In this document: positions 16,941-24,547 of the stretch, one piece after another | How the letters are laid out: every line of letters starts with the position of its first letter | Position numbering within the stretch: position 1 is the first letter of the stretch | Assembly: GCF_024662215.1 (NCBI RefSeq) | Contig: NZ_CP096115.1 | Coordinates: 2,554,935 to 2,618,934, forward strand | Length of the DNA stretch: 64,000 bases | Direction of reading: 5' to 3' | Source: Methanoplanus endosymbiosus | GTDB taxonomy: Archaea; Halobacteriota; Methanomicrobia; Methanomicrobiales; Methanomicrobiaceae | Made by a program: the position numbers and the translations under genes | Notes under the pieces: generated by a model | Told to the model about the DNA's origin: nothing | Databases searched by the model: none | The model's input: the letters and a program-made list of their open reading frames with translations, nothing else

Positions 16941-17510
16941 TCAAAACGCTGTTAGAAATGCAAATAAAAGAAAAAAACCTATAATTATTGTAAGTCCGGT
17001 TATCAGGGTAATTAGCAGTATTGCTGCGAATGCTGCTTTTTTTGTGGAAATTTCATGAAGTTCGCTGATGCCGATTATCTGGACGAAAATTCCGTAGAAA
17101 GCAAAAAATATTCCAATTACAGGTATCCATCCAAGTAAAAATCCCGGTGTTGAGGCATATGCAATAGATTTAAATGTCTGTTCAATACCTTTTCTTCCGC
17201 CTACAATTAAGATGAGGGGGTGTAGTATGATACCTATTAAGAAGAATAAAACAATCCAACCGACAATTCCATAGAAGATGCTTAATATGTCAAAATATGT
17301 TACAGTTTCGACAGGTAATGCTGGGTTGAGTGACTCCCTTACAGGATCCAGTCTGAAGTAGTTTATAATTCCGGATAAAACCGAGTATATCACAATTAAT
17401 ATGATATAGTAGAGAAAGGCATCTCTAAAATTTCCGTCTTTTACATTTTTGAATGCTTCTGCAGGTCTGAGGATGAATGACCTGAGTTTTGCCGGAAAAT
17501 CTTCATGCAT
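16941..17510 (-). CDS. Yip1-domain membrane protein (copy A)
   Basis: A 189-residue integral membrane protein of the Yip1 family with about five hydrophobic segments, a cytoplasmic N-terminus 'MHEDFPAKLRSFILRPAEAF' and the conserved part 'YASTPGFLLGWIPVIGIFFA'. It is about 60 percent identical by eye to copy B at 18234-18815. The Yip1 family is linked to membrane traffic in eukaryotes; its role in prokaryotes is unknown. The gene lies inside the 730 bases between the two copies of the 142-bp repeat, so it seems to have been placed between the carbonic anhydrase gene and coaD. Confidence 0.85.
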   Translation of the reverse strand: MHEDFPAKLRSFILRPAEAFKNVKDGNFRDAFLYYIILIVIYSVLSGIINYFRLDPVRESLNPALPVETVTYFDILSIFYGIVGWIVLFFLIGIILHPLILIVGGRKGIEQTFKSIAYASTPGFLLGWIPVIGIFFAFYGIFVQIIGISELHEISTKKAAFAAILLITLITGLTIIIGFFLLFAFLTAF

Positions 17511-17584
17511 AAAAGGAAAGTGCCTGTATTTTATTTAAATAAGGTGGATTTTCTTTGTCCTCCGGGATTCATCTGATTGCGTGT

Positions 17585-17695
17585 CTAAAATGAATCCGGA
17601 GATTTGGGATATTCTGCGCCGGAGTTGACATCTCCTACAATTGTAGCATTTTTTGCCACAAATTCAGCAGAGTTTTTCGGAGTATCACTACTCAT
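17585..17695 (-). pseudogene. 5' stub of the gamma carbonic anhydrase gene
   Basis: On the minus strand the frame reads 'MSSDTPKNSAEFVAKNATIV' and a few more codons, matching the first 23 residues of the real carbonic anhydrase at 16332-16823, then diverges and stops at 17585. The similarity ends at the border of the 142-bp repeat. The four base differences from the intact gene are all here or in its partner. It is the mirror counterpart of the coaD stub at 16853-16903. Confidence 0.85.
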
Positions 17696-17767
17696 AATAG
17701 TGTATAAGTTGACCTTATGGTTCAATGAAGGTTATGGTAGGGGGAACTTTTGATCCCCTTCACGATG
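17626..17767. repeat. 142-bp direct repeat, right copy
   Basis: Second copy of the block at 16754-16895. Here the coaD gene is complete and the carbonic anhydrase gene is a stub. The copy supplies the full promoter region and start codon of coaD, so the insertion between the repeats left both flanking genes working. Confidence 0.95.
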
Positions 17768-18189
17768 GTCATAAGAAACTGCTGAGTAGATCTTTTGAGA
17801 TCGCCGGAGAGAACGGTTCTGTGACAGTCGGACTTACGGCTGATGGTTTTGCAAACAGAAAGACGCATCCAATAAGGCCGTTTGAGGTGAGGAAGTCTGA
17901 ACTTACGGAGTTTCTGGACTCTGCCGGTTACAGGAGCCGGTATGAGGTTGAGGTCTTAAATGACAGGTTTGGTTCGGCCCTTGTCTCTGACTTTGATGCC
18001 CTTGTTGTCAGTGAGGAGACCTTTAAGACCGGAATGGAGATCAATCAGATCAGAAAGGAGAAGGGTCAGAAGAAGGTGGACATTCACCAGATCACCTGTG
18101 TGCTGGCTGACGACGGCAGGTGGATCTCAAGCACAAGGATATGGAACGGCGAGATTGACAATAAAGGGCACCTTGTAAATAAAAAATAG
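17725..18189 (+). CDS. coaD: Phosphopantetheine adenylyltransferase, archaeal type
   Basis: A 154-residue nucleotidyltransferase of coenzyme A synthesis that joins 4'-phosphopantetheine and ATP to give dephospho-CoA. The start 'MVGGTFDPLHDGHKKLLSRS' carries the HxGH-like motif ('HDGH'), and 'RWISSTRIWNGEID' near the end is the ISSTRI motif. Length and sequence match the archaeal/eukaryotic-type enzyme. The first 14 codons lie in the 142-bp repeat. It is transcribed alone, opposite to its neighbours, from a 29-base divergent region before the stub of the carbonic anhydrase gene. Confidence 0.93.
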   Translation: MKVMVGGTFDPLHDGHKKLLSRSFEIAGENGSVTVGLTADGFANRKTHPIRPFEVRKSELTEFLDSAGYRSRYEVEVLNDRFGSALVSDFDALVVSEETFKTGMEINQIRKEKGQKKVDIHQITCVLADDGRWISSTRIWNGEIDNKGHLVNKK

Positions 18190-18233
18190 ATCTGTTCTGT
18201 GGAGAACAATCCAGATATTTTGCTCTTTTACCT

Positions 18234-18815
18234 TTATGCTGCTATGCCTGTTGCAGCTACAACTGCGAAGACAAAGAAGAGAACTGCAAGTATGATCAGT
18301 CCGAAGAGTATTATCAGCGGAATCATTACCGCAACGGTTGCTCTTCCGGTTGAGACTTCCTGAAGCTCCCTGATACCGATAATCTGGACAATTATTCCGT
18401 AGAATGCGAACAGTATTCCGATTACAGGGATCCATCCGAGTAAAAATCCCGGTGTTGAGGCGTATGCTACGGATTTGAATGTCTGCTCAAGACCCATCTT
18501 TCCGCCAACGATGAGGACGAACAGGTGCAGTACAAGACCTATTATGAAAAATCCTACTATTCCTCCGACAATTCCGTAGATGATGTTCATTATGTCAAAG
18601 ATGGCCACTGTTCCGGCAGGGACACTTGAGTAGAGCACTTTCATTATTGGATCGATTCTGAAGTAGTTTACAATTCCGGATAAAACCGAGTATATTACAA
18701 GCAGTACTACATAATAGACGAGAGCATCTCCGACATCCCCGTTTTTGATATTTCTGAATGCCTCAGTCGGGCTTAGAATAAATGATTTTAACTTTTCTGG
18801 AAAATCTTCTAACAT
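18234..18815 (-). CDS. Yip1-domain membrane protein (copy B)
   Basis: A 193-residue integral membrane protein with about five hydrophobic segments, paralogous to copy A at 16941-17510. Shared blocks include 'YSVLSGIVNYFRIDPI' and 'ASTPGFLLGWIPVIGILFAF'. It is convergent with coaD (44-base gap). The function is unknown. Because it lies on the far side of coaD, it could be the ancestor of copy A or a sister copy. Confidence 0.85.
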   Translation of the reverse strand: MLEDFPEKLKSFILSPTEAFRNIKNGDVGDALVYYVVLLVIYSVLSGIVNYFRIDPIMKVLYSSVPAGTVAIFDIMNIIYGIVGGIVGFFIIGLVLHLFVLIVGGKMGLEQTFKSVAYASTPGFLLGWIPVIGILFAFYGIIVQIIGIRELQEVSTGRATVAVMIPLIILFGLIILAVLFFVFAVVAATGIAA

Positions 18816-18964
18816 AAATTAGAAAGTGTTTGTAATTTATTTAAATTGGGCGGGTGCCTGTTATCCCGTCCTGAGTCTCCATTTAAAGCAGATTATAACC
18901 CCATACTTTAAAGAGAAAAGGTTTAATTCCGGATGATATGTCCTATGGTGAAATAATGCAGGAG

Positions 18965-19378
18965 TTAATGGTTAATTATTTCAGAATGTGGGATTGCTCT
19001 TGCAAAGTCTTTCGTGTTATTGGTAACAATTTTTGCTCCGTGCTGGAGAACAATGGCAGCTACAATTTCATCATATTTCCCAATTGGTGTTCCTCTTTTT
19101 TCAAGTTCCGCAGAAAGTTCTCCAAATCTGACATAGTAATCATCAGAATGATCAAGTACAACAATAATCCTTAATATTTCATTTATTTTGTTTATAGAAT
19201 CCCTAATATTTCTTGTTTTATAGGCGCCCTTATACAGCTCATAGACATTTATGAATGTAGTACTTACAGTTTTATCCCCATTTAGAATTTCATCAAGGAA
19301 TGCCATAGCCCTTTTATGCTTAACACTGTTTTGGCTTCTGATCAAATCAATTAAAAAAGTACTGTCAAGGATGATCAT
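18965..19378 (-). CDS. vapC: VapC-type PIN ribonuclease toxin
   Basis: A 137-residue PIN-domain protein. The active-site acids expected for VapC are Asp5 in 'MIILDSTFLIDLI', Glu in 'FINVYELYKGAYK' (about 47) and Asp in 'PIGKYDEIVAAIVL' near residue 99; the usual second Asp of the 'GDxD' motif is Lys here. The C-terminal 'GAKIVTNNTKDFAR' is typical. VapC enzymes cut tRNA or rRNA. The gene directly follows the antitoxin gene without a gap. The Asp-to-Lys change might alter metal binding, though other VapC members vary there. Confidence 0.9.
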   Translation of the reverse strand: MIILDSTFLIDLIRSQNSVKHKRAMAFLDEILNGDKTVSTTFINVYELYKGAYKTRNIRDSINKINEILRIIVVLDHSDDYYVRFGELSAELEKRGTPIGKYDEIVAAIVLQHGAKIVTNNTKDFARAIPHSEIINH

Positions 19379-19588
19379 TTAATCCTCTTCAACGCTCCTT
19401 GCCATTATATCAGCGTCTTCATCGGAGATTGAACCTATTTTGTCCAGAGCTTTACGGAATTCTTCTGATGTTCTGACTTTTGGAATCAATCGTAAAATAA
19501 CACTTGAATAGCTCTCATCATCAGTTTTTTTCCATTTATTCAATCTCCCATATGCTTCTTCTGAGAGGCTTACAGTTTTAGATGACAT
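19379..19588 (-). CDS. vapB: VapB-type antitoxin
   Basis: A 69-residue protein that begins 'MSSKTVSLSEEAYGRLNKWK', the ribbon-helix-helix-like start of the DUF217 antitoxins common in archaea. The C-terminal half is acidic and should bind the toxin ('DKIGSISDEDADIMARSVEE'). It should bind its own promoter, where a palindrome covers the start codon. It is the first gene of the vapBC pair. Confidence 0.88.
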   Translation of the reverse strand: MSSKTVSLSEEAYGRLNKWKKTDDESYSSVILRLIPKVRTSEEFRKALDKIGSISDEDADIMARSVEED

Positions 19589-19607
19589 ATTATCATATGG
19601 ATATGTC
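19584..19607 (-). promoter_or_regulatory. Candidate VapBC operator, palindrome over the start codon
   Basis: GACATAT and ATATGTC form a perfect 7-bp inverted repeat separated by 10 bases, which is about one helical turn between half-sites. The left half includes the vapB start codon. This position and geometry fit an autoregulatory site for a ribbon-helix-helix antitoxin and suggest a nearly leaderless transcript. Confidence 0.5.
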
Positions 19608-19696
19608 AGAATCGATAAAAGTTTTGGAATAGTTTATCTGATGAATTTCTATTGGTCTTAGTTTAAGCAAGTAGCAAACATTTTTGCGAGAAGCAT

Positions 19697-19903
19697 GCTG
19701 ACAGGGAATTAGCCCGGCAACGGAACTATATTGACTGGGAAAAAATAAGATTTACTGTTAATCGGCTACAGGTCCGGATTGCAAAGGCAACGAAAGATGT
19801 GCCCCCATCAACAGGTGTAGGCATGCGTGAGTGAACTTCTGTGAAATTTGCACGGTGCGTTTTTGGAAGACGGGGTGGGTGCAATCCCACCCTGTTATTT
19901 GAC
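19697..19903 (+). mobile_element. Relic of a group II intron
   Basis: A short frame (19697-19834) reads 'DWEKIRFTVNRLQVRIAKA', which matches the N-terminal domain of group II intron reverse transcriptases, and stops at TGA 19832. The rest of the reverse transcriptase is missing. About 40 bases downstream a hairpin GGGTGGG-tgcaat-CCCACCC (19873-19892) followed by 'TGTTATTTGAC' resembles the 3' end (domain VI) of bacterial-type group II introns, which often end 'CCCGAC'-like. The element therefore looks like an internal deletion that kept both ends. Bases 19589-19696 show no gene. The call rests on pattern recognition only. Confidence 0.5.
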
Positions 19904-19917
19904 TATAATTTCAAGTG

Positions 19918-20385
19918 TTATATAATATAACTGACAATATCCCTTGTAATCACATTGTCACAGTAGTGGCATCTGAGAGTTCCGTTCTCAACCTTAAATT
20001 TGCTTGGTATTGGTTCGTCCGAATTTGATATACATCCGGGATTCGGGCATTTTATAACGCCGGTAAGCCTCTTTGGAATATGCACACTGAGTTTGTCAGC
20101 AACCCTGAAATTCCTTATAATATTTATCGTGGCTTTTGGCGCAATAAGGGCTATCCTGTCAACCTCTTCTTTCTTAAGTTCCCGGTTTGAGATCTTGACT
20201 ATATCCTTGCAGCCCGAAACCTTGCTCTCCACATTGGTCGCAACAGAGAGGCACTCAGATGTTGTGCCGGTTATACCAAGAATCCGTAAGACATGGAAGG
20301 CCTCTCCGGGAGGGATATGATCGATGACAGTCCCGTCACGGATTGGGCGTATCATAAGGCCCTCTTCAGGTATTTTCCCGATCAT
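19918..20385 (-). CDS. pyrI: Aspartate carbamoyltransferase regulatory chain
   Basis: A 155-residue allosteric subunit that binds nucleotides and the catalytic chain. The N-terminal 'IRDGTVIDHIPPGEAFHVLR' is the nucleotide-binding part, and the C-terminal zinc site has four Cys in 'CPNPGCISNSDEPI' and 'RCHYCDN'. Start ATG 20385 overlaps the stop of pyrB by four bases (ATGA); an internal ATG ten codons later matches the usual start of other PyrI proteins. It is expressed with pyrB for pyrimidine synthesis. Confidence 0.95.
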   Translation of the reverse strand: MIGKIPEEGLMIRPIRDGTVIDHIPPGEAFHVLRILGITGTTSECLSVATNVESKVSGCKDIVKISNRELKKEEVDRIALIAPKATINIIRNFRVADKLSVHIPKRLTGVIKCPNPGCISNSDEPIPSKFKVENGTLRCHYCDNVITRDIVSYII

Positions 20386-21278
20386 AATATCGTCTCCTCA
20401 AGCATGGCCATCCTGACCGGAATTCCGTTCTCAGCCTGCCTGAAATATTTCGCATAGGGCAGGTTGTCAACCGCAGGATCAATCTCTCCTGCACGGGGAA
20501 GAGGGTGCATAAGTATGAGATTCTCCCTCACACCTTCAAGAATTTCCGGAGTGATCCGGTATGAATTTGCAATGCTTGAAAAACTTGCCGAATCGGGGAA
20601 TCTCTCACGCTGTATTCGTGTGGCATAGAGTACATCAAGCTCCTTAACAGCAGATTCAAGGCTCTCGTGCTCAATGATCTCAAGTCCCTTCTCTCTCAGG
20701 TCGTTCATCAGGCTTTCAGGCATCTCAAGTCCCGGCGGTGCTATTGTATGCAGGACAGCCTCATAGTTTGTAAGAGCACATGCGAGGGAATGGGCCGTTC
20801 GCCCGTACCTTAAGTCGCCGAGCAGGCCGACATCAATGCCGTCAAGCGGCATATTCTCCCTTATGGTGTAGAGATCCAGAAGAGTCTGTGAGGGATGCTG
20901 CCCTGCTCCGTCACCTGCATTGATGACAGGAACGGATGAGAACTCAGATGCCATCCTTGCCGCCCCCTCCTTTGGATGCCGAAGAATTATCACGTCCACA
21001 TAACTGCTGACGACCCTGATTGTATCTGAGAGCGTCTCCCCCTTTGAGATCGAACTGCCCTCAACGCTGTCAACCGTTATTGCAACCCCGCCAAGGCGGT
21101 TTAACGCTGACGTAAAGGACATTCTTGTTCTTGTACTCGGTTCAAAAAACAGCATTGCGGCAATTTTTCCGTCAAGGGTTCTTTTATAGCTCCCTTTTTT
21201 ATGAATCTCTTCCGCTTTGTCCAGAAGAGAGTCTATATCCTCTCTTCCAAAATCCTTAATTGAGATAATATGATGCAT
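20382..21278 (-). CDS. pyrB: Aspartate carbamoyltransferase catalytic chain
   Basis: A 298-residue enzyme of de novo pyrimidine synthesis that makes N-carbamoyl-aspartate from carbamoyl phosphate and aspartate. The carbamoyl phosphate loop is 'FFEPSTRTRMSFTSALNRLG' near residue 45; 'VINAGDGAGQHPSQTLLDLY' and 'LMHPLPRAGEIDP' are the other family motifs. Length is normal. pyrI follows with a four-base overlap, so the two subunits are coupled. Confidence 0.97.
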   Translation of the reverse strand: MHHIISIKDFGREDIDSLLDKAEEIHKKGSYKRTLDGKIAAMLFFEPSTRTRMSFTSALNRLGGVAITVDSVEGSSISKGETLSDTIRVVSSYVDVIILRHPKEGAARMASEFSSVPVINAGDGAGQHPSQTLLDLYTIRENMPLDGIDVGLLGDLRYGRTAHSLACALTNYEAVLHTIAPPGLEMPESLMNDLREKGLEIIEHESLESAVKELDVLYATRIQRERFPDSASFSSIANSYRITPEILEGVRENLILMHPLPRAGEIDPAVDNLPYAKYFRQAENGIPVRMAMLEETIL

Positions 21279-21447
21279 GCGCCTTTCAGTTATTCGTACA
21301 ACCCCATCGGGTAAATATTGTTCTCAATCACACCGGCATATCCGGAGACCTCCGGGATTGGCAATGCCAAAATAACCCGCAGATATTCCAGGGCATTTTA
21401 TCAGGTAATGCCGGAACAGTTCTTTAAATCGCTTAAAAAAAGTAAAT

Positions 21448-22173
21448 TTACTTCCGGCAGACTGTGATGTAGCCGGAATGGCAGACCCGCGTTGACGGCC
21501 TTGTGCCTCTCTTTGTCCGTGTAAGTTCGCGCCCTATTGTCTCATGGCATATGACTTCAGAGAAGAGACCTTCTGCTGTATCCATCACAGTGAATGTATG
21601 CTCAAGAAACGGCGTATATGCCGCAAGGTAACCGCCCGGTTTTAAACATTCATGGGCATGGACAATATGCTCCGGGGTGATGGTGAGGTCATGATGAACT
21701 ATGTCAAAAACTCCCTTCTCCTCAAGCACATCTCCGGTTTTGACTTCAACATTGCAAAGTCCTGCATCGCTGATGTTCTTTTGGCATACAGAGGCAAACT
21801 CCTCCCTCTGTTCCCATGTAACAACGCTCTCTGCAATGCCGCCAAAGTAGATGGCTGCAATGGCACTGCCTGTGCCTGCATCAAGCACCCGATCCTTATG
21901 GTTCATTCCCGTATATGCGATGACAAGCCCGATATCCTTTGGAAGCATCGGAGCACCTGTCCGTTTTGCATATGAAAAAAAGTCAGTCGGGCGTGGAATC
22001 TTGATCCTGAAGGGATCGCCGAGATGTGTTGTTATTTCATCTCCGGCTTTCTTACCAACAAGTTCGGTAAGTTCCAGAATTCCCTTGTCTGTTGAAAACC
22101 TGCCCTCTCCTGCGGTGACAAAGTACTCTCTCTTCTTTCCGCAGAGAAGTATGCGGTCATTTTCTTCTATCAT
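21448..22173 (-). CDS. trmI: tRNA (adenine-N1)-methyltransferase TrmI
   Basis: A 241-residue AdoMet enzyme of the archaeal TrmI family, which makes m1A at positions 57/58 of tRNA. The N-terminal beta domain precedes the methyltransferase fold with motif I in 'RVLDAGTGSAIAAIYFGGI' near residue 95 and 'FDIVHHDLTITPEHIVH' where bacterial enzymes have an Asp motif. The C-terminal 'RTKRGTRPSTRVCHSGYITV' is a strong TrmI signature. It is last in a leftward run after NAC, 18 bases away. Confidence 0.88.
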   Translation of the reverse strand: MIEENDRILLCGKKREYFVTAGEGRFSTDKGILELTELVGKKAGDEITTHLGDPFRIKIPRPTDFFSYAKRTGAPMLPKDIGLVIAYTGMNHKDRVLDAGTGSAIAAIYFGGIAESVVTWEQREEFASVCQKNISDAGLCNVEVKTGDVLEEKGVFDIVHHDLTITPEHIVHAHECLKPGGYLAAYTPFLEHTFTVMDTAEGLFSEVICHETIGRELTRTKRGTRPSTRVCHSGYITVCRK

Positions 22174-22191
22174 TTAATGTAATATCGGCGT

Positions 22192-22527
22192 TTATTCTGA
22201 GAGTTTGATTATTGCCTCGGCGATGTCGCCGCCTGATGCCTTTAGGGCCTCTTTAGCTTCGTCTTTGCCGACCTGTGCCTGTTCGCTCACAAGTGTGATG
22301 TCTTCCTGTGGAATCTCAACCTCGCCCTCTTCAAATCTTGGATTGCCATTGATCTGGTATGTTGTCATGCCCTGCATGGTGGTTGCAACGATCTCAGCAT
22401 TGTCAAAGACGTAATTGCCTGATTTTGTATAAATGACAACCTTCTCGACATCCTCAATATCTTCGGATTTCATGCCGAGTTTCTTCATCATTGCCTTCAT
22501 CTGTCTTGGATTTACACCTGGAATCAT
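22192..22527 (-). CDS. Nascent polypeptide-associated complex protein
   Basis: A 111-residue archaeal NAC. The start 'MIPGVNPRQMKAMMKKLGMK' and the NAC domain 'VVIYTKSGNYVFDNAEIV' are typical, and a C-terminal UBA domain ('EDITLVSEQAQVGKDEAKEA') is present. It binds nascent chains at the ribosome exit. It starts five bases after the PUA-domain gene, within the same run. Confidence 0.95.
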   Translation of the reverse strand: MIPGVNPRQMKAMMKKLGMKSEDIEDVEKVVIYTKSGNYVFDNAEIVATTMQGMTTYQINGNPRFEEGEVEIPQEDITLVSEQAQVGKDEAKEALKASGGDIAEAIIKLSE

Positions 22528-22532
22528 AATAA

Positions 22533-23006
22533 TCAGCTTCCTTTTCTTATCTGTACGGCAACGCCGTAGTTGAATGCAGCCATCTCTTTTCCGCAGAGTA
22601 TTGCGCTTCCTGTTCCGAGGAATTCACCTTCCTCATTGCAGACGAGCACTTCATCTCCGGACCGTATGCCGGGATCGGCAGATGTCACATGCTTTGCCAT
22701 TGCATTTTTGCCTTTAATGATGAACTCCTCAATTTCAGTGAGGACAGTTACTCTGTAGGAAGGAGCATCGAGAAAGCTGTACATCCTCTTTGCCCCTTCC
22801 CTGCTTAGAGTCAGTCTTCCGTCTCCGGCCCTGACTGTGGCAAGTCTCTCTTTATTCAGCATTATGTAGCGTATTCTCTTCGTTGATGAAAGCTTAAATG
22901 TGCATTCATCAGGAAAAAGCGCTTCTCCTGCGCCCCGTCCAAACTGGAAGGAGGCGATTGCCCTTGCCCTTCTAAGATGACTGTTCTCTGAGGATTCTAT
23001 TGACAT
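22533..23006 (-). CDS. PUA-domain protein
   Basis: A protein of about 157 residues. The N-terminal half ('HLRRARAIASFQFGRGAGEA', 'STKRIRYIMLNKERLATVRA') resembles the N-terminal part of archaeal PUA proteins, and the C-terminal half is a PUA RNA-binding domain ('ITSADPG'-like 'VTSADPGIRSGDEVLVCNEE', 'FLGTGSAILCGKEM'). It probably acts in RNA modification or ribosome assembly. I chose ATG 23006; a GTG start at 23030 is possible. The gene overlaps the end of the recJ-like gene by 35 bases, and the NAC gene follows it closely. Confidence 0.85.
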   Translation of the reverse strand: MSIESSENSHLRRARAIASFQFGRGAGEALFPDECTFKLSSTKRIRYIMLNKERLATVRAGDGRLTLSREGAKRMYSFLDAPSYRVTVLTEIEEFIIKGKNAMAKHVTSADPGIRSGDEVLVCNEEGEFLGTGSAILCGKEMAAFNYGVAVQIRKGS

Positions 23007-24372
23007 TTTCTGCAAATTCCCCTTCTGCACTTCTTGGTATATATGCGCCGGCAGCTATTTTATGCCCTCCGCCTCCGCCGCCGACTTCTTCTGATGCGAT
23101 CTGAAGTGCGGCCTGAAGATCGACTCCTTCCCTCACCATTCTGTCATTGGTGCGCATGGATACCTTTACGACATCGTCGTAATCCTTGCCGTCCTCATTT
23201 TCGTCCCTGAGGTAGCATAGAATCATTATCGGAAGCCGCCAGTTTAGTTTTGAGAGGGCCATTCCCGCACCTATGCCGACAATCGTATCCGGAAATTTGT
23301 CCCCTACATGGAGGTACTGGAGGTGTGAGAGTTCGGTGACTCCGTTGTCGATGATATACTCCATCATCTCGCGGATGATCTTTCTGTGGTGTCTGAGCAT
23401 GTACTCGCTCTCCCTGTATGCCTCCCCCCGGTCACCGCAGCATACTGCACTGCCGGTCTTTGGCTTTACCCACCTTCCGCATGCGTTGAGCATGGTGGCA
23501 AACTCCGAGGCGTTTCTGAGCGGAGAATATCTGAACTCGTCAGGGAATATGTAATGCTCAGCCATCAGCCTGTCTGTCGGTTCACCGGCATCATACAGTC
23601 TCAGTGCAAGCCTTGAAATGATACTTCTCTTCTCTTCCGGATTTAAATCCTCCCAGACTACCCATTTTCCGTTTCTCTTTTTAATATCAATGCCGGCATC
23701 GTACCTGAGCAGGTTTTCAGCCTCACGTGCATTGTTGGTTATGCCCGGAATATAGGGGTCATCTGAGTATGAGAGGCAGAAGTGAAGCGGTCTTGTGGAT
23801 ATTCCATAGCAGTTAAGCTCATTTTCTTTGACAATTATATTGCCACGCATCACTCCGTCTTCGACAATGTCCCTTGCAGGGCCTATGAGTCCGCAGTGTT
23901 CCCTTGCCATCATATCGCCGACATTGCCGACTACTGCAATCTTTGCAAGGTCAGTATTGTTGTCGTCCATCTTCTTTGCAACGAAGTAACCCAGTCCTGC
24001 GGCTGAGAGCTTTTCATAGCCGTAATTTAAGCCGTTCACCTGGAAATATGACGTGTCCACATCCTGTGATATGTGGTGGTCAATGATTATCACTTCATCT
24101 TCAGACAGCCCCCTCTCTTCAAGGAGGTTCTGCTGGCCTGCGCCGAGATCGATGAATACCTTCAGGCTGTCGTCTTCAGGCACATGCTTCATGGTAAGTG
24201 GTTCAAGCTGCCTTACAAAGACTGATTTTACATCAATCGCCTCGCGTGATATCGCCTGGCGCATCACTGCCTCGCTTGCAATGCCGTCAGCGTCTATATG
24301 TGATATTATTGTGGCTGATTCCGCCTCTTTTATTTTTTCTGCCGCTTCCTGTGCATCCCTGTATAGACCCAT
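22972..24372 (-). CDS. RecJ-like DHH phosphoesterase (single-strand exonuclease)
   Basis: A 466-residue protein with the DHH domain ('TIISHIDADGIASEAVMR' at about 20-37, 'DEVIIIDHHIS' at about 93) and a C-terminal DHHA1 domain that ends in 'EEVGGGGGGHKIAAGAYIP'. Archaeal members of this family bind GINS or act as exonucleases (GAN, RecJ-like) in replication and repair. It opens the run recJ - PUA - NAC - trmI. Length matches the archaeal group. Confidence 0.9.
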   Translation of the reverse strand: MGLYRDAQEAAEKIKEAESATIISHIDADGIASEAVMRQAISREAIDVKSVFVRQLEPLTMKHVPEDDSLKVFIDLGAGQQNLLEERGLSEDEVIIIDHHISQDVDTSYFQVNGLNYGYEKLSAAGLGYFVAKKMDDNNTDLAKIAVVGNVGDMMAREHCGLIGPARDIVEDGVMRGNIIVKENELNCYGISTRPLHFCLSYSDDPYIPGITNNAREAENLLRYDAGIDIKKRNGKWVVWEDLNPEEKRSIISRLALRLYDAGEPTDRLMAEHYIFPDEFRYSPLRNASEFATMLNACGRWVKPKTGSAVCCGDRGEAYRESEYMLRHHRKIIREMMEYIIDNGVTELSHLQYLHVGDKFPDTIVGIGAGMALSKLNWRLPIMILCYLRDENEDGKDYDDVVKVSMRTNDRMVREGVDLQAALQIASEEVGGGGGGHKIAAGAYIPRSAEGEFAENVNRILREQSS

Positions 24373-24547
24373 TGTATAATAGTTGATCCGGATGCCGGAA
24401 AAATGGTTGTGATGCAGTAAAAAAAGGCCCTGAGAACGGGGGCTGATGATCTGATTTTATGGTGTTTATCATCATAATCTCCTTGAATTCTGTTAATGCA
24501 GCTTTGGGGTGGTTAATGTGGTGTATAGGAATAAATCCGGAGTAAAT

